Part shown: piece after piece, positions 55,550 to 64,000 of the stretch
Position numbering within the stretch: the first letter of the stretch is position 1
Layout: each line of letters starts with the position of its first letter
The notes under the pieces: model-generated
Database searches by the model: none
What the model saw: the letters and a program-made list of their open reading frames with translations, nothing else
What the model was told of the DNA's origin: nothing
Source of the DNA: Micractinium sp. NFX-FRZ
Taxonomy: Eukaryota; Chlorophyta; Trebouxiophyceae; Chlorellales; Chlorellaceae
Direction: 5' to 3'
Assembly (NCBI GenBank): GCA_029339195.1
Contig: JAPTJF010000060.1
Location: 124,001 to 188,000 of the forward strand
Length of the DNA stretch: 64,000 nt
Position numbers and translations under genes: made by a program

Positions 55550-58500
55550 ATGGCTGCCCCGGCCAAAAGCCCGCTGGCGGAGCTGGTCTGTGGCGTGTGC
55601 CAGGATGATTTGATGACTGAGGATGGGGGGGCAGAGCTGGGAGAGCTGGACTCGTGCAACCACCGGTGAGCTGCGCAGTTGGCACCCCCAAAGTGATGTC
55701 ACTTTTGTGTGCCCAAGAGCTGCATGGCTTTCTGCCTAGCTCTCAAGCAATGCCATCGTGGCATGCTTCCCCCTGGCGGTCGCTTCTGCCTGCTTGCTTG
55801 CCATGCGGTATTGCCGCTACTGCCACAATCTCCCACATGGCCTGCCCACTCCCACCCACCCCACTTGCAGCTTCTGCTACCCCTGCATCGCCAAGTGGGC
55901 AGAAATCGAGAACAGCTGCCCATTCTGCAAGCAGCGCTTTGGGCGGCTGCGGCGCAAGCGGCTGCCGCCCCGGTCCGCCCTGCTGGGGCTTGACCAAGCT
56001 GGCAAGCCGGGCGGGTGGCTGAGTGGGTGGGAGCAAGCGCATGCGGTCAAGTGGCGTGGCTGCCTGCCTATCTTCGCCTACCTGCTCACTCTCTGATGCA
56101 ATGGTTTGGCTGCCAAAACCGCAGGGGAGCTGCCGGGCATCTATCTGGACAGCCAGGACGTTGAGCAACGCAACCAGGTGGGGTGCAACCGCGAACTAGG
56201 GCATTCTGTTTGAGCGCATGTGCCTTGGCGCTGGCATGTTGGTAGTTGCAGCAGCAGGTGGTTGGTAGTTACAGCAGCAGGTGGAGGAAGAGGAGGAGGA
56301 TTAGGGTCCCACCAAACAAGGCCACTTACAATGGAAGCTTGCCCTCCTCCCCTGTCTACCCCCCTGCAGCGCGTGGTGTTTGACGACCCCCAGTTTGCGC
56401 GCTGGATCGAGGAGGTGGCCTGCCTGGCGTGCGGGGGCGGTGACAACGAGGACCAGCTCCTGCTCTGCGACGGTACGCGCGTCTGGTCACACCGCATGTG
56501 TTGGGCTTGTCGGCTGTTTTTTTTTTTGTCTTGGGCTGAAACTTATGAGGGGCTGGGGGCTCAGGGACAACGAGGACCAGATCCTGCTCTGCGACGGAGA
56601 GGGGGCACACACGCAGTCAGGACGCTCAGGTCCTTTTGCAAGACAGAGAGCAGACAGTTCACTAGTGCAAGCCAGCAAAAGGGAGGGCAGGGAGGTAGCA
56701 GAGATGTAGGGGGCGTGGGGAGTGGCGTGTGTGCGCTTGTTTGAAGCCAGCAGGCGGGCTGAGCCATCCCATGGCAGCAGACGGTTGGGCATCTTGCCAG
56801 TGCACGGGGGGCTTGCAGCGCCTGCTCACCAGCCTGCACCCGCGTGCCCGCTCCCCTCCCGCCCCGGCCGCCTTGCCCGCAGACTGCGACCGTGCGTGCC
56901 ACACCTACTGTGCGGGTCTGCAAGGCATCCCAGAAGGCGAGTGGTTCTGCCCTCGGTGCACGCAGCAGCGGGCGCAGCCGCGGCAGCGCCGGCGCCAGCC
57001 CGCAGCTCGGCCGCCGGCAGCAGGGCGGCGGCGGCGGCGCCAGGAGGTGGAAGAGGAGGTGATAGACCTGTCTTCCTCGGATGACGCAGAGGAACAGGGC
57101 GGCGGTGGCGCTGCCGGGCGCCGTGCAGTGCAGCGGCGCCGGGCGGCAGCTCCGGCAGGCGGGCGCAGCCGTGGCGCCGCTGCCGGGGGGCGTCGCCGGG
57201 CGGCAGCAGCAGCAGNNNNNNNNNNCGATTGGCTTGCCTCCGAAGGCGGCTCCCCCGGCGTCCGCCCTGCAGCCAGGCGCGGCGCCAGGGCGGCGGCGGC
57301 CGGTGCGCCCCGCCAGCAGCGGGCACAGCGCGGGGTTGCCGCCGGCAGCAGGGCGGCTGGCGCGCGGCGGGGCGGCGGGCAGCAGCGCCGGCGGCGGGGC
57401 TCCGCTTCCGGTGGCAGCGACGAGTCCACACATGAGCGGTATGGAGACGACTTGGGTAAGAGCAGACTGTGCCAGCTGGCAGGCGGTGCTGGCCGCTACG
57501 GACATCGCCGGCTGGGAAGCATGCTTGACGGCAGTGCCGGCTGCTGCTGCCTGCAGGCCCCTCTGGCTGGTTCATGCCAGCTGCCCTGGATTCCGTGGCT
57601 CGGCTACTTGGTTGACGAGTTATGCTGCATTACATGCACGCAGCTGCCCCTGCCTGACCCTCATGCCACAGCTTATAAAGACTGTGTACATAGTGTCCCA
57701 CCGTGTCTTTTGCAGAGCCAGAGGCGACCTTCAGCGACAGCGGTGAGAGCAGCGAGGAGGAGGAGGGAGATGAGGAGGTACCGCTGCTGGCCCGCCTGCA
57801 GCGCCGCACCGCCGCCTCTCGCCCCTCCCGCGGCAGCAGGGGAAGCGCCAGGGCAGCAGCAGGCAGCAGGGGGCGGCAGCAGGGGCGCAGCGGCGCAGGG
57901 GTTGCAGCAGGGGGCGGCAGGGGCCGGCAGGCGGAGGAGGTAGAGGGGCCCACGCGTGATCATAGGTGAGTGAGTGAGTGAATGAGGGAGGCAGGGAGGC
58001 ACTTCTGGGCAGGGCAGTCTTGCGTGCCGCATGCAACCTTCGCAGCCATCTGCCCTGCTGTGCGTACCCCCACTCCCTGGCTCCTGCAAACCGCCGCTGT
58101 GCCGGTGTGCAGCACACCAACTGGCCGCGCGCAGCACCCCAGCACCAAGCAGCACCAGCAAGCAGCTGCGCCGCTGCCTTGTCTCTTGCGCTGCACTGCA
58201 GGGCTGCAGGAATGCAAGTGCCCCTGGCGCCAGCAATGAAGGGTTGTTAAGCAAGCGCACTGCTGCTTGGCCTTGTGCTGCAGGAATGTGAGCGCTATAA
58301 ACGCCAACTGGGACAGCCTGCGGCGGGGGGACACCACGTTTGGTGACCTGCGCGGCACCGCCTCTGCCAGTGGCAGCCGCGTGGCATCCACAGCAGGCGC
58401 AGCAGCAGCGCAGCAGCCACAGCGGCGACGGCTGGTGCGTGCCGGCGCGCTTGCTGGCGGCAGCGGCGGCACCACTGCAGCGCCGGCGGCAGCAGATTTT

Positions 58501-60739
58501 GTGGACCTCCTCGACAGCCCAAGCCCTGTCCTGGCCCGGGGCAGGCAGCCTGCAGCAGGCGCCGGCAGGGGAGCGACAGCAGCAGACGAGGCCATGGCAT
58601 GGGAGGCGCTTCAGGAGGCACTCTGCGAGGGGGACAGCGGCAGGCAGCAGCAGCGGCGGCGCTCTAGCAGGTGCGTGTGTATGAGGGGGGGGCAAACAGC
58701 GGATGATGGGAGGTGGTGGTTCAATTGCTGCGCTCTGCCTCATCGGCCCAGCTGTGTGCAAACATGCAACCAAACTTAAGCCCTATACTGGCTGCCTGCA
58801 GGGGCCAGCAGCAGCTGCGGTCGCCAGCTGGCGCTGACGAGGACGAGGAAGAAGATGAGCTGGACGTACCCCTGGCAGGTGGGCCTCTGCCGACCTGCAA
58901 TCACGAGTGCCAGTCCCGTAGACTGCCTGCCTGCCTGGCAGCCTGCGTAGCCCTGCCTGCCGCAGGCCAACCCAGCTGCAGGCTGCAAGCGCCCCGGCTG
59001 TGCAAGAACTCCACCGCCTGCCCGGTCCCTTGCACGCTAGTCAGAACGTAGTCTTGTGGTCTCGGCCCGTTCTGCACGCACAGAGTGCCACGTCAGCAAG
59101 GCCAACTCCAGGGCGCAGGCGCCGAGGCCACGTTTGGAGCGCTGGCGCCTTGTGGTTGGTCCCTGAGTCATGGGTTCGAATCCTGCCGATGGCACCTTTC
59201 AAGCTCTCACTAACTTGAAAGCTAGTAGGACGTTCTAGTTGTGTCGCTACCTCTCACAGACACGAAATCGAGGATTGGGTGGGGTGGGTGAGCCCTGTCA
59301 TACCAGCACCACCGCCCCTGAGCTCTGCCTTGCACCGTTTCGCCGCCCAGTGCGACGGATGCTCTCCTCGTGGCGCTGCCTCCTCACCATCCAAGAGTCT
59401 TTCATCTGTCTGCACTTCCCTCAAAGCAATACTAGAGACCATGGTGAGGGCGCACAACGTTATGCACTGCGCAGCAAACAGCATGCAGTGCTTCGGCAGC
59501 AGTGCCAGAATCGCCCGCCGTTTCTGGCAGCGCGGCAGCAGCCCAGCGCGCCACATGCGCGCTGATGTCCGCCACTTTCATGTCCTTCCGCGAGCACTTC
59601 ACACAAAAGGTGCTGACGAAGGGCAGGATAAGAGTCCCTTAGCTTCGTCTTGCACCGTTTGGCGGTCCTCTGCCACTGGGTGCTCTCGCGTCGAGGGGTG
59701 CTGGGTGGGGTGGGTGAGCCCTCACCCCACCCCACCCCACGCGCCTCCCTAAATAGCAGTGCCTAACTTAGTCTACGTACCACACTAGTTGTCCCCACAG
59801 ACACTTCAAATTTGTCTGACTAGCAAGGTGGACTTGCAAGTATACCCATGTCGCCTTCCTCTGTGCCGCTGCTGCTTCGCTCTGTGCCATCCTTGCAGTG
59901 CGTCTGACTCGGGAAATTGCGGCGGCACGCCACGAGGGCGCCCGGCGGGTGCCACGCCAGCAGCAGCAACAGCAACAGCAGGTGGCCGCAGCGCCGCCCA
60001 GCACTGGCAGGCGCACGGTCGGAGACATGCGCCGTGAAGCTGCTGCTGCTCAGGGCGGCAGCAACACGCCCGGCAGCGGCAGCCGTGGCACCACAGCCTT
60101 GGTCATCCCACGCATGCGTGCTCTGGACGAGGCGCGGCAGCAGGGCGGCAGCTCTGCACAAAACCCTTTCAATCGCTACCAGCTCGCCGGCGGCGGCGGC
60201 AGGGGCAGCGGTGGCAGCGGCGCCGGCCCCTCTTCAAGGGACCTAGGCAGGCGGGACCGCTCTCCAGAGCCCCTCAACCGCAGCAGGCATGTCGTAGGCA
60301 GCGGCGGCGGCAGAGGCAATGGAGGCTATGGCAGTGGAGGGGCCAGCCACGGCCGGCTGCAGGGGCCTGCGTCTCTGCAGCCACCACAGCAGGCACAGCA
60401 GCAGCCGCTGCCGCAGCAGCCCTGGCAGCAGCCACCACAGCAGCAGCAGCCACAGCCGCAGCGGCCCCAGCAGCAACCGCCATGGCAGCCGCAGCAGCCG
60501 CAGCAACCATGTCTACTCCCGCAGCAGCTGCCAGGTCAGCAAGCACAGCAGGCACAGTGGCGGCCCACGCATCAGCAGCAGGTGTCGGGGCAGGCAAGTA
60601 GATCGCCGTGGGAGCAGCCTGCTCCCGGTGCTCCTGCGCCTCTGCAGCATCAGCAGCTGTGGGAGCAGCCCCCGCATGCCACGACTTCCCCTGCCCTTGG
60701 CAGGCCACCCGTGCCGCCACCGCCCCAGCCCTGGCAACA

Positions 60740-60771
<32 letters not shown>

Positions 60772-61760
60772 TAGCCGGGTGGGGTGCGTCTGCCGGCCTC
60801 TCCCCCCACCCAGAGGACAGCCGGACACCCGCTGCCCTGCCTGCCAGCCGGCTGGGCGGCAGCAGCCTGGCAACAGGCGGCAGCAGCGCAGCTGACTTTA
60901 GCTTCCGCTCCGTCCCTGAGACGCTGCCACCCCCGTCTGTCCATGAGACGCTGCCACACCCATCTGGCGGCTGGAGCCGGTCCCCAGAGCTGCCAGCACA
61001 TGTGGCACCCTCCCCCTCGTCCGCTGGCCAGCAGGCGGCGCAGTGGCACCCCGCGCTGCATGGCCCCCCGCCGCCCATGCAGCTAGCAGCAGCAGCCTTG
61101 GCATCTGCCCATGCCCAGCAGCAGCAGCAGCAGCAGCTGCCCCACGCGCCGCGCCAGCATGCTGCGACGCCGGCACAGTTGCCGTTGCAGCACCAGCAGC
61201 CGGCAGCACCGGTGCCGCACCCGCAACGCCCGCCGCCGCAGCAGCCGCCAGCACAGCAGCGAGCACACCTGCCCCCGCCACCGCAGCTGCCCCTGCAGGG
61301 CCACCGCAACAGCAGTGGCGAGATGGGTGGCAGCCCTGCAAAGCGCTTGCTGGGCAAGGCGGAGATCATGGAGCAGCTGAAGCCGATACTGAAGCGCCAC
61401 CTGGCAGGCGGCCTGCTCAATCGGGACACCTACAAAGTGGTGAGCACTCGGGGTAAAACACCTTGTTTTTCGGATGGCTAGGTGTGGCTTTATTATGGGG
61501 AGGGCCCAAAGCCTGTGCTGAAGCGCGATCTGGAAGATTGCCCCACCCCTCGCGGATGCTCCCTGCCCCGACAGTTTCTTGATGCCTGCCCACCCTGCGC
61601 TCCCTGGCCCCATGCTCCTGCCTCTTCCCTCCTACCGCAGGCTGCAAAGGCGGCGGTGGCTGCCCTGTTTGAGGCGCAGCAGGGCCCAGCATGGAGCGGC
61701 CCGTTCACAGATGCGGAGGCGGAGCAGGCGGTGCATGAGGCGGTGATGTCGGCGCTGTGA
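55550..61760 (+). CDS. RING and PHD finger protein (PHRF1-like)
   Basis: Ten exons: 55550-55665, 55871-56001, 56125-56177, 56370-56472, 56883-57455, 57716-57965, 58284-58670, 58802-58878, 59899-61439 and 61641-61760. The model is about 1116 residues, counting a 10-N gap at 57216-57225 as real length. A RING finger (CGVCQDDL, CNHRFCYPCIAKW, CPFCKQRF) is followed by a PHD finger (CLACGGGDNEDQLLLCDDCD, then HTYC and WFCPRC, residues about 118-160). This order matches PHRF1, a ubiquitin ligase that binds H3K36-methylated chromatin. The rest is Arg/Ala/Gln-rich, with an acidic motif EVIDLSSSDD and a conserved-looking C-terminal helix (KAEIMEQLKPILKRHLAGG). Exon 2 is ended at a GC donor (GCAAGC) to keep phase; this is the least certain junction. 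Confidence 0.85.
56566..56596 (+). repeat. Intronic copy of PHD exon end
   Basis: GACAACGAGGACCAGATCCT and the following bases repeat the exon 4 end 124 bp upstream. The donor GT has become GA. Confidence 0.9.
57216..57225. other. Assembly gap (10 N)
   Basis: Ten undetermined bases inside exon 5 of the RING-PHD gene, in a GC-rich CAG/CGG repeat area. The true length is unknown, although the reading frame continues if exactly 10 bases are missing. Confidence 0.98.
59140..59200 (+). other. tRNA-like sequence with Pol III A/B boxes in intron
   Basis: GGTTCGAATCC at 59174-59184 is a perfect B box / T-loop. TGGCGCCTTGTGGTTGG near 59146 is A-box-like. The segment ends GATGGCACC. A full cloverleaf could not be drawn, so a SINE head or decayed tRNA is more likely than a working tRNA gene. 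Related sequence blocks recur up to about 59720 in the same intron. Confidence 0.4.
59270..59725 (+). repeat. Repeated blocks in RING-PHD intron 8
   Basis: GGGTGGGGTGGGTGAGCCCT occurs near 59278 and again near 59704. CTTGCACCGTTT with similar flanks occurs near 59329 and 59652. They look like a decayed duplicated segment downstream of the tRNA-like sequence. Confidence 0.6.
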
Positions 61761-62089
61761 TCAACATGTAGTGGAAAGATTTAGGCAGGCAGGCGCCGTT
61801 TCTCACTGCGTGCTCTTCACCCCACGATGTAATGGCTGACATGACATAGCTGATCACACGGCCTCCAGAGAGGTAACGGGCACGATGGCCCTCCTGCTGT
61901 GCTGCCTGTGCACCTCCGCCGGGCCGGCTGCTTCCTCCGTTTCTTTCTTTCTTTCTTGGCACAGTTGTTTGATCTTAAAAACAGGGCAACATGAAATGAC
62001 CGACGAGCTTTTTGGAGAGAGGGCCAGCAGTGCGGAGACAAGCAAGTGTGCGCAAGGGGGCCAGTAGCAGCATGGGCTCAAGAGGCAGC
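61761..62089. other. Intergenic, convergent 3' ends
   Basis: A 329-bp gap between the RING-PHD stop and the DUF1997 stop. It holds a TGTAA at 61828 (+) and a TTTC microsatellite near 61940. No gene is seen. Confidence 0.6.
61828..61832 (+). terminator. Candidate TGTAA poly(A) signal, RING-PHD gene
   Basis: TGTAA 68 bp after the stop codon. Confidence 0.4.
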
Positions 62090-64000
62090 CTACCCAACCC
62101 GGTCCTGCCGCTGCTGCGCCTCCATCATGCCCACGCCTGCGGGCTGCTGCCGCCGCTCCCGCCCCTCCCGCACCGCCGCAGCTGCATCCGAAAACAGCTC
62201 TCCCACTGGGGCATCCAGCTGCCTGCTGCCGTCGGGGCCGCCGCTGCTGCCATCCAGGCCCGCCCAGCGCCGGTAATCTGCCGCAAGCAGCTCCAAAAAG
62301 TTGGGCAGTGTGGCCGTCATCACCGTGCGCAGCAGCAGGCTGCCTGCGGGCAGGGGGAAGGCGCAGAGGCAGGGCAGGAAAGTGGTCAGCTGGGTATGCT
62401 GGTTGCTGCAGGCAGCCATCCGGGTGAGTCGGTAGGGAGGGGTTGGCAGGGTCAGCTGGTCGTTGCAGGCAGTTATGCACGATGCAGCAGGGGACCCTGC
62501 AACGACCGCAGAAAGGGAGATCAACAGACACCCGATCCTGACCCATCCTCCCGCCAATCGCCCGCACATTGCCCGCACCTGCATAGCCCAGAAGTGCATT
62601 GGGCACCACCCTGAGCCCACGGGGCACCCGCGCTGCCATCGTAACGTGCGCGCGGCAGTGAAGCAACGCCTCACGCCCCTGACCCTGCATGCTGCTGCTG
62701 CTGCTGCTACCACTGCTGCCGCCTGCCTGTTGCAGGCTCTCAGCTGCTGCAGTCCTGGTTGCCGGCGTGGCGCTGCCATTGCTGCTCCTGCCGTTGCTGC
62801 TGGCGGGCCATGCCTGCTCCACTTCCTCCAGCTCAGCCAGTGCCACGTCAGCCACGTCAGCAGCCGCCGCCAGCTCAGCAGGCCCCACGTACTCGTCCTC
62901 ATCATTCTCGTCATGACTGATGTAGACATGCTGGCCAGGGAAGGGAGCCGCGCCCGCCGCCACCGCTGCCGCCGCAGCCACAGCCGCTGCGCCCGCCTGC
63001 TCTGGCGGAAGCGAGGCCCCTGGCTCAGCTGCTGCTCCTGTTGCAGAGGCGGCTCCTGGCGCTGATGTGGCGCTGTCGCCACTGGGCCATGAGGGCCCCG
63101 GCAGCCAGCCTGCTCCGCCTGCTCTCCCTGCCGCTGCTGCTGCTGCTGCCGTGGCTGTTGCCGCTGCTGGTGCCGCCCCGTTGCTGCCCTCTGGTGGCGG
63201 CCACGTCCGTCCGCGTGCTGCCGCAGCCCAGCGGCGCAGGCGGAAGACTGGCCGGCCGGGGAGATGGTCGGGCATGGCCAGGCGGCGCGGCTGGCGCTGG
63301 CTCACGACTGCCGAAACATTCAGCTTGAAGGCCTGCTCAAGTTGGGTTGTGCAGAACAAGGAAGTGCGGGGCACAGCCAGGGTTGGAAGCCAGGCGGCAC
63401 CAGGGGCAGCGCTGTCGTCGAGGGCAAATGCACATTCGCCTGGGCAGCCCAAGCCAGGCGGTTATTGAGACACCCTCTTAACCCCCAGAGCACGCACCTG
63501 GTCCAGCTCGGGAGAGCCCAGCTTCGCTTGAGTGCCCGCCAGTGTGACACGCCGCTGCTGAGGCTCAGAAAGGACGCTGCACGAGGGGTTGGAGCAGTGA
63601 GCTGGTTGCAATATGGGGGAAGGTAGGTGCACATGGCAGGCTTCCGGATGCGCACAGACTGGGCAGGGTGTGAGTCTGCCCGAACAGCAGCCGCCTCACG
63701 TCCCAACTGCCCCGCCCTGCCCTGGCGCCGCCGTTGCTTGCCCCGGATCCACAATGTCTGCTGATGCCTCACCTGCCCTCGCTCACAGCAGATCTCACGC
63801 ATGCCAGCCCACTCATGTCCACCCCCCTGCCCAAAGAAGGCATCCAAGTACGCATGGCAAGCCCTTACCTGAGGTGGCTTCCCCATCCTACCCCAACCCA
63901 ACATAACACCATGCCCACCCAGTCACACACCTGAAGTAGATCTCGGGCTGCATGTCCACGTTCACCAAATCCTGCATCGGCAGGCAGAACCGGAACAGCC
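62090..64000 (-). CDS. DUF1997 family protein, 3' part
   Basis: Four exons are visible on the minus strand: 64000-63931 (enters from the right edge), 63576-63498, 63332-62579 and 62343-62090, about 385 residues. The first exon reads LPMQDLVNVDMQPEIYF, then a beta-rich stretch with LAGTQAKLGSPELDQAFKLN. The end reads VPRGLRVVPNALLGYAGSLL and PNFLELLAADYRRW. This arrangement fits DUF1997, a family of plants, algae and cyanobacteria with no settled function; many members are plastid proteins. A long Ala/Gly/Pro-rich insert and an acidic motif (YISHDENDEDEYVG) split the conserved parts, and an unseen intron there is possible. The N-terminus and any transit peptide lie outside the window. Confidence 0.65.

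Noticed and set aside
59087..59195. Intact tRNA gene
   Set aside because: The B box is perfect, but D-arm and anticodon stem could not be formed and the acceptor stem has a mismatch; kept only as a tRNA-like feature.

Overview
This window looks like nuclear DNA of a green alga, most likely a trebouxiophyte of the Chlorella type. It is GC-rich. Genes are cut by many short introns, mostly GT-AG with a few GC-AG, and each strand carries widely spaced single genes with no operons. Several products are plant-lineage forms: a chloroplast-type KAS III with a transit-like N-terminus, an NBP35 without the C-terminal CxxC pair, a NAP1 ending in CKQQ, a DUF1997 protein and a plant-type SET/Rubisco-methyltransferase-like protein. 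The species is inferred from these features only.

Layout, left to right. SET-domain methyltransferase-like gene (+, 5' end outside the window); small SANT/Myb-like protein (-); TAD3 (+) facing TAD1 (-), two tRNA adenosine deaminase genes; small Lys/Ala-rich protein (-); RAD6-type ubiquitin-conjugating enzyme (+); KAS III (+) facing eIF1/SUI1 (-); beta'-COP (+, 25 coding exons, about 11.5 kb) facing NBP35 (-); a class III cyclase-like domain joined to about six membrane helices (+) facing a TLDc-domain protein (-); ten-repeat ankyrin protein (-); NAP1 histone chaperone (-); thioredoxin h type (-); a large RING-PHD protein related to PHRF1 (+, with a 10-N gap) facing a DUF1997 protein (-, 5' end outside). 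I rebuilt exons by hand from splice sites, reading phase and family conservation. All models keep phase, but weakly conserved 5' ends are tentative.

The genes are housekeeping genes for separate processes: tRNA editing, protein modification, fatty-acid synthesis, translation start, vesicle coat, Fe-S assembly, chromatin and redox. They do not form one pathway. Many sit as divergent pairs sharing a 250-660 bp promoter region, or as convergent pairs. In four of the six convergent pairs, candidate TGTAA poly(A) signals face each other 30-110 bp apart.

The most unusual structure is in the introns. At about 19 intron-exon borders in seven genes, the intron holds one to three decayed copies of the neighbouring exon edge, often with its splice site, at a steady spacing of about 87-132 bp. 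This looks like repeated local tandem duplication across splice junctions. One beta'-COP intron also carries an 850-bp fold-back element made of two long hairpins inside near-perfect inverted termini.
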